Assembly: GCA_026119855.1 (NCBI GenBank)
Contig: JAOWBW010000027.1
Location: 2,086,623 to 2,150,622, forward strand
DNA: 64,000 nucleotides
Direction: 5' to 3'
Source of the DNA: Campanula takesimana
Taxonomy: Eukaryota; Streptophyta; Magnoliopsida; Asterales; Campanulaceae
Positions 44,632 to 56,289 of this stretch are shown here, in pieces. Each line of letters begins with the position of its first letter. Position 1 is the stretch's first letter. A program made the position numbers and the translations under genes. The notes below the pieces were generated by a model that made no database searches, had not been told where the DNA came from, and saw only the letters and a list, made by a program, of their open reading frames with translations.

Positions 44632-44645
44632 GCTCTGATACCAAT
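44632..44645 (-). promoter_or_regulatory. Primer binding site of Sirevirus 2, tRNA-iMet
   Basis: The minus strand reads ATTGGTATCAGAGC directly after the LTR end, a perfect TGGTATCAGAGC. Confidence 0.9.
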
Positions 44646-45360
44646 TGTTGGTCCCAAAGGGGCAACAAGGGTTTGAAAAATGCTAGAGGGGGGGGGGTGA
44701 ATAGCGTTTTAAAATTCTTTTCAAACCCTTTTGCAAAGCAATGGCTTATGCGCACAGTTCTCAAATAAGCTAAGTATAGCGCGCAGTGAGAGTGTGAAAT
44801 GCACAGCGGAAATTTAAAGCAGCACTGCGCATGGTATACTGCGCAGGGATAAGACGCACGCGCTAAGTTTTGGCTAAAAGAGTTGGTTAAAAAGTTTCTA
44901 AGGAAATAAGCAGTAACAAAACAGAGCAGCAAATAGCAATCTGATAAGATCAAACAAAGCAGCTATTAAGATATAATGTAAGCAGGAAATAAGCAGTAAG
45001 AATAGAGAACAAGCTATTTGGAGAGGTTCGATCGATGAAAGATCTACGTCCTCTACCAAGATGGTTAGTCTTGGATTTTCTAATGAGATTTATATTGATG
45101 TGAGGAGCTTTTACAAGGTTACAAAGAATCAAAACTCAAATCAAAATCTAATCTATGAAGAGAAAATCCTAGACTAAACCGGTGTATCTCAAGAAGTAAG
45201 ATCTAAATGATCGAAGCTTCAAGAGGTGTGTGTGTGACATAAATTCTGGGCTTTATGAATCTATGAGATGAAGAGCACGAAGAATTCTGGTGATATAAGG
45301 CTTTAGGATCTGGGCAGGAGTTTGAAGGTATGAAGGTTTGAAGGTTGATCTTGAATCTGG
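44646..45360 (-). repeat. 5' LTR of Sirevirus 2, left piece
   Basis: Matches 23880-24595; broken after TTGAATCTGG by the pararetrovirus. Confidence 0.93.
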
Positions 45361-45542
45361 TACTTAGCCATAAGGGCAACTACATTACTTAATGGAAAGG
45401 GTAACTAGTTACTTAGCCATAAGGGCAACTACTTTATGAAACTTTCCGTAGAGTGAATGATGACTTAAGCACTTACGTCATTATGATCAATGATGATGTA
45501 AATATTATGGTAGGTGCTTATCATCACTTAACACTGCTGAAT
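45361..45542 (-). promoter_or_regulatory. Pararetrovirus intergenic region, 3' part
   Basis: Non-coding. Two copies of TACTTAGCCATAAGGGCAAC 50 bases apart (45361, 45411). A TGACGTAAG word on the minus strand (45473-45481) resembles an as-1-type activator of caulimovirus promoters. In the circular viral genome this region would join the TATA side (61984). Confidence 0.55.
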
Positions 45543-45650
45543 TTATTTCCATCGAGAATCTGGATGGGATGGGTCATCTTCATATGGGTCGTGGGATGAG
45601 TCATCATTGTCTCCTGGGTCATTAGCCGGTTCATCTTCACATGGATCATG

Positions 45651-48177
45651 TGACACGCCCCCAGGTCCCGGGATCCCCTAATAGAACCTCGAACCTGGAT
45701 GGAGTGCCTAACGAGGAACAAGAAACTTAACCAGAAACTTAATGGCATCTGTTTAACAAATTGACAGGATATATATATACTCTAGAGTAAGGAGCTATAC
45801 TAGCTCACAACACGAGTTCTAGACAAGAAAATTTAAAACCAAACTTAATACATACACAGCGGAAACATGCCTAGCACATAAGCTGGCATTAAGAGTACTA
45901 TACAAGATGTCTAGTGACAACAAGAACTGAACAAGACTGTCTACCCCAAAATAAGGAGTTACAAAACCCATAATACATCGTCCTCACCAAGAGTAAAAGG
46001 ACACAAGCCCCAAAATAGTCACGACCTGCGAAGTAAGCTCCCAACTATGTCGAGCCTCACTGCGCACTATTCTTCCTTTCCTTGGGGGGGGGGGAAACAA
46101 ATAAAGGGTGAGATAAATCTCAGTAAGCTATTAGATGCAACTACATGACATGTTATTATGCAATTCAAGTAGATACTCAAGTAATCATATATCAAGTATC
46201 ATCAAGTAACAAATATATGAGAGGATAATCCACTCATCAAGTAGCACATAAAGCTAATCAAGCAAGTTATAAGGATATTGCTTCCTTCCTTATTCCTCCC
46301 AAGAATACCATTGTTGTCGCAGCTTGTATTACTTTGACAATCACGATCAATAACAGGAACTGATTATTCAGTATATATCAGAAGACCCGGTAACCAGTGT
46401 CATTCTCAATATCAGTACTCATGATTATTCACAAGGTGTTCGGGACGGGAGTTTAGCATTCACTTAAGTCAGGCTTATTGCTCCAACTAAGGAAGCTATG
46501 CCCTTACTATGGCCGGTAGTAAGGGGTCGGGCGGAAATACATAGGGACCCGATTGTCACTTAAACCCCAGCTCTCGCGACAAGCGTGAACCTATACATTT
46601 TCGAACAAGCAAGGAGAACCAGCTGGACTCACACAAGAAAGTACAAGTAGATATTTACTTGAACTACGGGAGAAGAACTAATCCAAAGTAGTGGACTAGC
46701 TCAACAAGGACATGCTTCAAGTAATCAAGAAGTCACCTTGTATCAAGCATATGTATGCAATGTTTGCACATACACAACAAGAACATGTCTCATACACATT
46801 AGTGCTTGTTCATAGCACTTTCAAGTTCACTACCATACATATGTATTGGTGTCAAGCCATGTACAAGATTTTATTATCTTATACTTCAAATTATAATCCA
46901 ATTCTTTGGATGTTCAAGTCACGTACAAGCTTTTAATGTCTTATACTTCAAGTTATATCCCAATCTGTGGACATTCAAACAAGTATAAGAGTTATACATT
47001 TACTCTTACAAAATCCCAATCCTATTCTTAGGATGTTCAAGTCTAAGACCTTATGCTAATGCCTCTAAGGTACACAATCATTGGATTCACAACAAGTATA
47101 ACACATTAGTGCTTGTTCATAGCACTTTCAAGACATAAAGAAGAGATACTACTCTTATACTTATGTTCTCATTTTGATCCAATGAGTATACATATTTAAG
47201 ACCAAGTCTGATGCCCCTAAAGTATCACCACACTTGCTAGGACATCTTATACTAAGGTTATATACCTTAACTAGGGTTACTTCCAACTTTATACAAACTT
47301 TAAACAAAATCTTTGTTTTTCAGGTAATTGTACGGTCGCCCAAAAGGGACTGTGCGGCCGCACACAAGCATGTCAATTTCTTTGAAAAACCCTTCAGAAA
47401 GATGTGCGGTCGCACAATCATTTTTGTGCGGTCGCACAGTGTACTAAAATGCGAAATTTTTATTCTTTCCCAGGTTGAAATATTTTCCGTCCCAAACGTA
47501 GGAGTAACTTTTTACCAACAAGTTAACAACTCCAAAAATACACTAACATGCCCAATTCACTTAATCCAAGCTCTTTCAATATGCTACCCAGGGGAAATTT
47601 ACTCCTTTTGTCCCAAATTTACAAGTACCACAAAGATCACCCCAAACACCAAATTAACATTCACAAGTATCGAGAATAACATTTATGCATGTTATTACAA
47701 GTAAGGGGGAGCTAATAACTTACCTAGTCAAAATTCAAGTTGACCCAAACTTATTTCTGTTCGGCCTGGAACGCTCTATTCAACGCCACGAATATTAATC
47801 CGGGATCGGAATCAAGAACGGATGGATAATTAAACTCGAGGAGTCGAGAATAGGGAAATCTTTTAACCCTAGGTTATGAAACAGAGAGAGTATACGTAAT
47901 GATTTGGGTGAAAATGACTCTGAGGAAGGCAAACCCCAATTGATAAACTTAAACTTTCAAAGAATTGCACTTAAGCCCCTCAAGTTTCACTTTTAACAAA
48001 AAGACCCCTAAAGTCAAATTTTCACAAATGACCCAAAAGTCAAAACTAGACATTTAACCACCTTAACTATTTAAAGCAGTTAATAAATTAACCCAAGTAA
48101 AACTAACACATAATATGAAAGTTCAAGAATTTAACAAGTATGTCAAATATTTAACAAGAAATTCGATGGGTGTTACA
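45651..48177 (-). repeat. 3' LTR of Tekay element with GCGGYCGC cluster
   Basis: 2527 bases. Four motifs: ACGGTCGC at 47332 and GCGG(C/T)CGC at 47354, 47406 and 47428 (spacing 22, 52, 22); the second is a perfect 14-base palindrome TGTGCGGCCGCACA. It also contains a poly-G run at 46085-46094 whose length differs between the LTRs. Confidence 0.93.
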
Positions 48178-48212
48178 TCCTCCCCATCTTAAAGAAAATT
48201 CGCCCACGAATT

Positions 48213-49091
48213 TTACTTACCAAAGTTTTCAAATAGGCTCGGGTATTTATCTCGCATCTCTTTCTCGGTTTCCCAAGTAGCCTCTTCAATTTCATGATTC
48301 TTCCAAAGGACCTTCACAATAGGAATTCTTTTGGTACGCAATACTTGCTCTTTCCAGTCAAGAATTTCAACAGGTTGTTCCTCATAAGACAAATTAGGCT
48401 GAAATGGAATAGCCTCATACTCAAGAACATGTGATTCATCTGCCATATACTTGCGAAGCATAGATACATGGAATACATCATGAATACCAGATAAAGAAGG
48501 AGGTAAAGCCAATCTATAAGCCAACTTCCCAACTCTTTCAAGAATCTCAAATGGACCGATATAAAGAGGAGCTAACTTTCCTTTCTTCCTAAATATCTTT
48601 ATACCTCTACGAGGAGAGACCTTTAAGAATAAAAAGTCACCTACCTGGAATTCAAGTTCCCTTCTACGATGATCTGCATAACTCTTTTGTCTACTCTGAG
48701 CTGTGCGCAATCTATCTCGAATAAGTTTCACACTTTCAACTGATTGTTGAACCATTTCAGGACCCAAGAGTCTAGCTTCTCCCACTTCATCCCAGCATAT
48801 AGGAGATCGACATTTTCTTCCATAAAGAGCCTCATATGGAGCCATTTCAATGCTAGACTGAAAACTGTTATTATAAGCAAACTCAGCCAAAGGAAGATGA
48901 GTATCCCAACTGCCTTTGAAATCAATAACACAAGCACGCAACATATCCTCGAGAATCTGTATAAGTCTCTCAGATTGCCCATCAGATTGAGGATGAAAAG
49001 CAGTACTGAAATTCAATTTAGTACCCATAGCACCCTGAAGAGTCTGCCAGAATCGAGAAGTAAAACGAGGATCTCTGTCAGATACAAACAT
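48213..49091 (-). pseudogene. Tekay integrase C-terminal half with chromodomain-like tail
   Basis: Starts at the VSDRDPRF motif (second catalytic Asp) and includes HPQSDGQSER (Glu, 35 residues on), the YGRKCRSP block, the GPFEIL module and the chromodomain-like end. The first catalytic Asp and its surroundings are missing because of a deletion at the junction with the upstream frame (about 49090-49100). Confidence 0.9.
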
Positions 49092-51595
49092 TTGGAAACA
49101 TACTCAGCAATTTCTCTTTTCATATTGTTCCACCAGAAATATTTCTTCAAGTCTTGGTACATTTTAGTGCTTCCAGGATGAATAGTATACTTGGCTTTGT
49201 GAGCCTCTTCAAGAACTTTCTTCTTTATCTCAGGATCAACTGGAATACAAACTCGACCTCGGAAGGTAAGAATTCCATCACTATTAAAAGAAAAATCTGG
49301 TTTCTTTCCTTCATTCATTCCACTAATGATTTTCTGCAATTCAGAATCAATTACCTGAGCTTCTTTGATCTGTTGGAGTAAATCTGAAGTAGCCTTTATA
49401 TTAGCAAAGATAACTCCATGATTTGATTCACAAGGATTCCAGTCACTCAAATCTTCAAACATCTTCCATTCACGAATCATCAAGCAAGAAATATAAGTCT
49501 TTCTGCTCAGTGCATCTACCACAACATTTGCCTTTCCTGGATGATAAAGGATAGTACAATCATGATCCTTCAATTTCTCCATCCATCTACGTTGCCTCAT
49601 GTTAAGCTCTTTTTGAGAAAATAAGTACTTCAAACTTTTATGATCGGTAAAGACTTCAAATTTGGTTCCATACAAGTAATGCCTCCATTTATGCAAAGCA
49701 AAAATAATCGCAGCCAATTCTAGATCATGAGTAGGATAGTTCTTTTCATAAGGAGAAAATTTTCGAGAAGCATAAGCTATTACCTTGCCATCTTGCATTA
49801 GAACACAACCCAATCCTTCTTTAGAAGCATCAGTATAAACTATGAAATGCTCAGAACCATTAGGCAAAGCCAAGACTGGAGCTGTAGTCAAACGCCTTTT
49901 CAACTCCTGAAAACTTGCTTCACATTTGTCATTCCACTCAAAAGAAATAGCTTTTCGAGTCATATTAGTCAATGGAGTAGCAATCTTGGAGAATCCCTCA
50001 ATGAACCTCCGATAATAACTAGCCAAGCCCAAGAAACTACGGATTTCAGTCACTGTAGTTGGCCTCTTCCAGTTTACAACTGCTTCAACTTTGGAAGGAT
50101 CTACTGCAATACCAGTAGCAGACACAACATGCCCCAAGAATGAAACCTCTTCTAACCAGAAAGCACATTTGCTGAATTTTGCAAATAATTGTTTCTCACG
50201 AAGAACTTGTAATACCACTCTGAGATGTTGTTCATGCTCAGCCCGTGACTTAGAATACACAAGAATGTCATCAATGAATACCACCACAAAACAATCAAGA
50301 TATGGCTTGAAGATACGGTTCATCAAATCCATAAATACAGCTGGAGCATTTGTCAAACCGAATGGCATAACAATAAACTCATAATGCCCATACCTGGTAC
50401 GGAAAGCTGTCTTTGGTATATCCTCAGATCTGATTTTCAACTGATGATAACCACTTCTCAAGTCAAGCTTCGAATACACTACTGAACCCTGAAGCTGATC
50501 AAACAAGTCATCAATATGAGGTAACGGATATTTGTTCTTGATAGTTACCTGATTAAGATCTCTGTAATCAATACACAATCGCAGAGTCCCATCTTTCTTT
50601 CTGACAAATAACACTGGTGCACCCCACGGTGATACACTAGGTCTGATGAAACCCCTTTCAAGCAATTCCTCAAGCTGTGTTTTTAACTCTCTCAACTCAG
50701 CTGGAGCCATTCTATAAGGTGCTTTAGAGATTGGTGCTGTACCTGGTAATAACTCAATACAGAACTCAAGCTCTCGATCAGGTGGCATGCTATACTCAGA
50801 AGAAAACACATCTGAAAATTCAGACACAACAGGAATATCCTCCATCTTGGGAACAGATAAACTCTGATCAAGCACACATGCGAGATACCCGGCACAACCA
50901 CGAGATAAAAGTTTTATATCTTTTAAACCAGAAATAACATGTATAGCACATAAAGGCCTATCACCTTCAAAGGTAAAATCAGGCAAACCAGGAATAGAAA
51001 AAGTTACTACTTTTCTATGACAATCAACAGATGCATGATGCACATATAGCCAATCCATGCCAAGAATCACGTCAAAGTCCCTTATAGGTAACACGACTAG
51101 GTCAGCAAGAAGGGCATGATCACCCACAAGGACCTCAAATTTCTTGCAAACTTCAGAAGTAAACATGCAATCTCCCATAGGGGAAGATACTTCTAGCACA
51201 TAAGGCATAGAATCAGGAGGAACATGCAAATGCGACACAAAATGAGATACCACATAAGAATGAGATGAGCCTGGATCTATCAAGACTCGCGCTCTCGTAC
51301 TAGAAAGTAATATAATACCTCCTATGACTGCAGAAGACTCAGCTACACCCTGCTGATCTAAAGCAAACACTCGACCCTGAACTTTTGGTCGACCCCCACT
51401 ATCTCTCTTAGAACCTGAGGCTGGTTGACTTGTACCCCCAACTTGATTTGCTTTACTTTTAGAACAATTTCTAGCAAAGTGCCCCGCTTCACCACACACT
51501 ATACACTTTCCTTGCTTTAGCCAACACTTGTCTTCAGAATGGCCTTCTTTCGAACAAAAGCCACATACTCTCCTGAGACCTTGGACTGTTATCCT
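49092..51595 (-). pseudogene. Tekay zinc knuckles, protease, RT, RNase H, integrase start
   Basis: Open for more than 800 codons: two CCHC knuckles (CGFCSKEGHSEDKC, CIVCGEAGHFARNC), protease with LIDPGSSHSYV, RT with the active site FIDDILVYS, RNase H (VYTDASKEGLG) and the integrase HHCC start (HPGSTKMYQDL). After VSKC the sequence jumps, out of frame, into the second half of the integrase core. Out of frame with gag by one base near 51590. Confidence 0.9.
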
Positions 51596-52404
51596 CGACC
51601 CCGTTGATACACTACCTTTACTTCAGTTGGCTGTCGGAATCGACGATCTTGGCGGCCAGATTTACCACCTTTAGAACCAGATCCCTGAGTTTTCTCTGAT
51701 ACACGACCAGTCATGGTTGTTCCCAACTTCACCTTGTGTTCTTCGATATCATTTTCAATAGTATAAGCCTTCTCCACTGCTTGCTGATAGCTAGTGAGCT
51801 GTAAAGAAAGAAGTTGCTTCCTATACTCAGTCCTCAACCCTTTAACAAACCTCTGTGCCTTCTTGGCTTCGTTTGGAACTAGGTGATCACAATACCTTGC
51901 CAATTCTGTGAACTTGGTTGAGTATTGCCCCACGGTCAGACTTCCCTGCTCCAGATTAAGAAATTCCATCTCCTTTCTATCTTGGACCACTGTTGGAATA
52001 AACTGTGACTTAAAAGCTTTCAGAAAATTTTCCCATGTCTGTGGTACACCTTCCAGTTCCCAGCTTTTACTCAACACTTGCCACCAATGTTCAGCGGCTT
52101 TCTCAAGTTTAAAGGTTGCAAAGGTTACCTTATCCCCACCTGCACATCTCAAAGCTGTAAAAATCTTCTCAATACTTTCAATCCACTCTTCTGCCTTCTT
52201 CGAATCAAATTCCCCGTCAAAACAACGAGGTTTCAGCTTCAAGAACCTTGTAAGGCGATTAGGATAATCCCAGTCAACATTATCAACCATTTCTTCTTGA
52301 GGAGTTATAGATCTCAGCTGATTACTACCACTTGTACCTTCAGAACTCATTGTACCTGTAGGTAAACACTCAGCGTTATTAATAACACCCCAAGACTCAC
52401 CCAT
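51589..52404 (-). CDS. Tekay gag
   Basis: 271 codons from ATG 52404. Retrotransposon gag domain (FDGEFDSKKAEEWIESIEK ... FKSQFIPTVVQDRKEMEF ... LTVGQYSTKFTELARYC) and a basic C-terminus. It ends at TAA 51589-51591 produced by a one-base shift just before the zinc knuckles; without it gag and pol would form one frame, as is usual in this lineage. Confidence 0.85.
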   Translation of the reverse strand: MGESWGVINNAECLPTGTMSSEGTSGSNQLRSITPQEEMVDNVDWDYPNRLTRFLKLKPRCFDGEFDSKKAEEWIESIEKIFTALRCAGGDKVTFATFKLEKAAEHWWQVLSKSWELEGVPQTWENFLKAFKSQFIPTVVQDRKEMEFLNLEQGSLTVGQYSTKFTELARYCDHLVPNEAKKAQRFVKGLRTEYRKQLLSLQLTSYQQAVEKAYTIENDIEEHKVKLGTTMTGRVSEKTQGSGSKGGKSGRQDRRFRQPTEVKVVYQRGRG

Positions 52405-52475
52405 ACCTAGGCCATAGACCCTATCCAGACTTAGAGCAAACCAAGGTAGCTAAACAGGGTAGCTAAACCAGGGTA

Positions 52476-52490
52476 GCTCTGATACCAACC
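52476..52490 (-). promoter_or_regulatory. Primer binding site of Tekay element, tRNA-iMet
   Basis: The minus strand reads GGTTGGTATCAGAGC after the LTR end. Upstream on the plus strand a GGTAGCTAAAC word is repeated two to three times (52444-52478). Confidence 0.88.
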
Positions 52491-55018
52491 TGACACGCCC
52501 CCAGGTCCCGGGATCCCCTAATAGAACCTCGAACCTGGATGGAGTGCCTAACGAGGAACAAGAAACTTAACCAGAAACTTAATGGCATCTGTTTAACAAA
52601 TTGACAGGATATATATATACTCTAGAGTAAGGAGCTATACTAGCTCACAACACGAGTTCTAGACAAGAAAATTTAAAACCAAACTTAATACATACACAGC
52701 GGAAACATGCCTAGCACATAAGCTGGCATTAAGAGTACTATACAAGATGTCTAGTGACAACAAGAACTGAACAAGACTGTCTACCCCAAAATAAGGAGTT
52801 ACAAAACCCATAATACATCGTCCTCACCAAGAGTAAAAGGACACAAGCCCCAAAATAGTCACGACCTGCGAAGTAAGCTCCCAACTATGTCGAGCCTCAC
52901 TGCGCACTATTCTTCCTTTCCTTGGGGGGGGGGGAAAACAAATAAAGGGTGAGATAAATCTCAGTAAGCTATTAGATGCAACTACATGACATGTTATTAT
53001 GCAATTCAAGTAGATACTCAAGTAATCATATATCAAGTATCATCAAGTAACAAATATATGAGAGGATAATCCACTCATCAAGTAGCACATAAAGCTAATC
53101 AAGCAAGTTATAAGGATATTGCTTCCTTCCTTATTCCTCCCAAGAATACCATTGTTGTCGCAGCTTGTATTACTTTGAAAATCACGATCAATAACAGGAA
53201 CTGATTATTCAGTATATATCAGAAGACCCGGTAACCAGTGTCATTCTCAATATCAGTACTCATGATTATTCACGAGGTGTTCGGGACGGGAGTTTAGCAT
53301 TCACTTAAGTCAGGCTTATTGCTCCAACTAAGGAAGCTATGCCCTTACTATGGCCGGTAGTAAGGGGTCGGGCGGAAATACATAGGGACCCGATTGTCAC
53401 TTAAACCCCAGCTCTCGCGACAAGCGTGAACCTATACATTTTCGAACAAGCAAGGAGAACCAGCTGGACTCACACAAGAAAGTACAAGTAGATATTTACT
53501 TGAACTACGGGAGAAGAACTAATCCAAAGTAGTGGACTAGCTCAACAAGGACATGCTTCAAGTAATCAAGAAGTCACCTTGTATCAAGCATATGTATGCA
53601 ATGTTTGCACATACACAACAAGAACATGTCTCATACACATTAGTGCTTGTTCATAGCACTTTCAAGTTCACTACCATACATATGTATTGGTTTCAAGCTA
53701 TGTACAAGATTTTATTATCTTATACTTCAAATTATAATCCAATTCTTTGGATGTTCAAGTCACGTACAAGCTTTTAATGTCTTATACTTCAAGTTATATC
53801 CCAATCTGTGGACATTCAAACAAGTATAAGAGTTATACATTTACTCTTACAAAATCCCAATCCTATTCTTAGGATGTTCAAGTCTAAGACCTTATGCTAA
53901 TGCCTCTAAGGTACACAATCATTGGATTCACAACAAGTATAACACATTAGTGCTTGTTCATAGCACTTTCAAGACATAAAGAAGAGATACTACTCTTATA
54001 CTTATGTTCTCATTTTGATCCAATGAGTATACATATTTAAGACCAAGTCTGATGCCCCTAAAGTATCACAACACTTGCTAGGACATCTTATACTAAGGTT
54101 ATATACCTTAACTAGGGTTACTTCCAACTTTATACAAACTTTAAACAAAATCTTTGTTTTTCAGGTAATTGTGCGGTCGCCCAAAAGGGACTGTGCGGCC
54201 GCACACAAGCATGTCAATTTATTTGAAAAACCCTTCAGAAAGATGTGCGGTCGCACAATCATTTTTGTGCGGTCGTACAGTGTACTAAAATGCGAAATTT
54301 TTATTCTTTCCCAGGTTGAAATATTTTCCGTCCCAAACGTAGGAGTAACTTTTTACCAACAAGTTAACAACTCCAAAAATACACTAACATGCCCAATTCA
54401 CTTAATCCAAGCTCTTTCAATATGCTACCCAGGGGAAATTTACTCCTTTTGTCCCAAATTTACAAGTACCACAAAGATCACCCCAAACACCAAATTAACA
54501 TTCACAAGTATCGAGAATAACATTTATGCATGTTATTACAAGTAAGGGGGAGCTAATAACTTACCTAGTCAAAATTCAAGTTGACCTAAACTTATTTCTG
54601 TTCGGCCTGAAACGCTCTATTCAACGCCACGAATATTAATCCGGGATCGGAATCAAGAACGGATGGATAATTAAACTCGAGGAGTCGAGAATAGGGAAAT
54701 CTTTTAACCCCAGGTTATGAAACAGAGAGAGTATACGTAATGATTTGGGTGAAAATGACTCTGAGGAAGGCAAACCCCAATTGATAAACTTAAACTTTTA
54801 AAGAATTGCACTTAGGCCCCTCAAGTTTCACTTTTAACAAAAAAACCCCTAAAGTCAAATTTTCACAAATGATCCAAAAGTCAAAACTAGACATTTAACC
54901 ACCTTAACTATTTAAAGCAGTTAATAAATTAACCCAAGTAAAACTAACACATAATATGCAAGTTCAAGAATTTAACAAGTATGTCAAATATTTAACAAGA
55001 AATTCGATGGGTGTTACA
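52491..55018 (-). repeat. 5' LTR of Tekay element with GCGGYCGC cluster
   Basis: 2528 bases; motifs at 54173, 54195, 54247 and 54269 (last one GCGGTCGT). A 156-codon plus-strand frame (54075-54545, also 47234-47704) is open in both LTRs but lacks any recognisable protein feature. Confidence 0.93.
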
Positions 55019-55605
55019 TCATGAGTCAAGATTTCTTCAAATGGAGGAAAGATAGGAATGTTACTCGTGTCGATGAAAAAGCTATCAATGAGATAGTTAG
55101 TACTTTCACGTCTATCGAGGTGTGATGCGCGCCAGGACTCTAGAGCAAAAATCCATTTTGCCACTACTAGATGATCTGGGTCCCAGACAAACATTCCAAT
55201 GAGGATATGTTCTGGGATTGATTTTGGATCTACACTGTTTGCTTTTGCCATTTCAACTCTCATTCCGTAATGACTGTCCGTATATTTCATGCTGCGTTGG
55301 AGATCCTTTTTTCCAGACATATTGAACCAGTCATGGATAAAAGCTATTGGAGCATGGTAGACTAAAGCTTGGTCTTGGTTTCTTATTGTTGTTGGAGGGA
55401 GAAACGAGCATGGCCTTCGGAACATTATTACCACATGACTTTTTCGTCTGAGAGATGAAAACATCTGCATCCATTGATGGTACGGGTGGAACCATTGAAG
55501 CCTGTTGAACAATCTTTTGGATTTGGGTGGTAGATCACCAAATTGACACTGAAGGAGGTAAGATTGTAATCTGATTACATTAAAGGTGATGGCAATGGTA
55601 TAGGA

Positions 55606-56289
55606 CTAAAATAAATACCAGAAAAAGCAGAGTGCTTCTTTTGGGAAATTAAACAAGTCATCTATACGAAAGATGTTTAGGTAAGGATAATCAGGATGAA
55701 ACTTGTAGGCACCAAAGGCTACACCGTGGTTTTGGAGGAGAATAGTGTATAGGGTTTGGTAGCATTCTACTGCTCTTTGACTGAGAGTCAAATCAGCTAT
55801 GGTTTCTGAGACTTCTTCAGGAAGTTGCAGAACGGGAAAGGTTTGATTAGGTTCTGTGGGAGAAGTGTTTAGGATGGATGAGGAGGAAGCTTGGCTGGCA
55901 GGGACAGGAGATGAAGGGGCTGCCTGATTGGCATGATCAGGAGAGGAGGGGGCTACAGTAATAGGAAACACCATGGGAAAGATTTGTGGGAGATGGTGTG
56001 AAACCATGGAGGTAGTGCGTGCCTTTTTATAGTCTTTTGGCCTTGAAAGGAAGTCAGCAAGAATATTTGGCATACCTTTGATATGCTTTACAGTAAACCT
56101 CCATTGGGAAAACCAATTCGACCACCGTAAAAGTTGTGGTTGAGGAAGTGCCCTTCTTTTGAATTCTAGCATACGTGGAAAGGATGACATGTCCATTTCA
56201 ACTTGGAATTCGTGTCCAATTAAATGGAATTAGAATTTCTCTATTCCTCTTTTGAGTGCCAGAATCTCTTTGAATGTGGAGTGGTAGTG
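55606..56289 (-). pseudogene. Pararetrovirus RNase H end and following region
   Basis: Continues RNase H after the TAG at 56290-56292 (with another stop near 56230), ending in the NILADFLSRP motif. A Pro/Ser-rich linker and a conserved-looking hydrophobic region follow, up to TAG 55606-55608. Confidence 0.8.

Larger units (their letters stand above)
45651..55018 (-). mobile_element. Tekay/Del-type gypsy element
   Basis: LTRs 45651-48177 and 52491-55018 (about 2.53 kb, in element sense TGTAACACCC...GTGTCA) differ at roughly 16 sites (hand count). Target duplication TCATG at 45646-45650 and 55019-55023. PBS GGTTGGTATCAGAGC (iMet) beside the right LTR, purine tract (AAGATGGGGAGGA) beside the left. 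Gag, protease, RT, RNase H, integrase and a C-terminal chromodomain-like end (KVLWKNHEIEEATWE) fit the Tekay/Del chromoviruses, which have long LTRs. Few lesions, but the integrase core is partly deleted. Confidence 0.92.
45543..55605 (-). pseudogene. Pararetrovirus C-terminal / ORF2-like region, split by Tekay element
   Basis: From 55605 to 55024 the frame is the same as RNase H and uninterrupted; across the Tekay insertion it continues in phase at 45645 for about 34 more codons, strongly acidic, to TAA at 45543-45545. About 230 residues. The position matches the ORF2 product of unknown function in Florendoviruses; here it is joined to the polyprotein frame with only one TAG between. The frame entering the Tekay LTR (55018-54964) is not viral. 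Confidence 0.6.

Noticed and set aside
44632..44645. tRNA-like match (TGGTATCAGAGC)
   Set aside because: This is a primer binding site complementary to the 3' end of initiator tRNA-Met and not a tRNA gene; the same holds for the other PBS sites.
47234..47704. 156-codon plus-strand frame, identical position in both Tekay LTRs
   Set aside because: Lies antisense in the LTR, has no domain, composition follows the DNA, and it spans the GCGGYCGC array. Conservation is explained by the LTRs being copies of one another.
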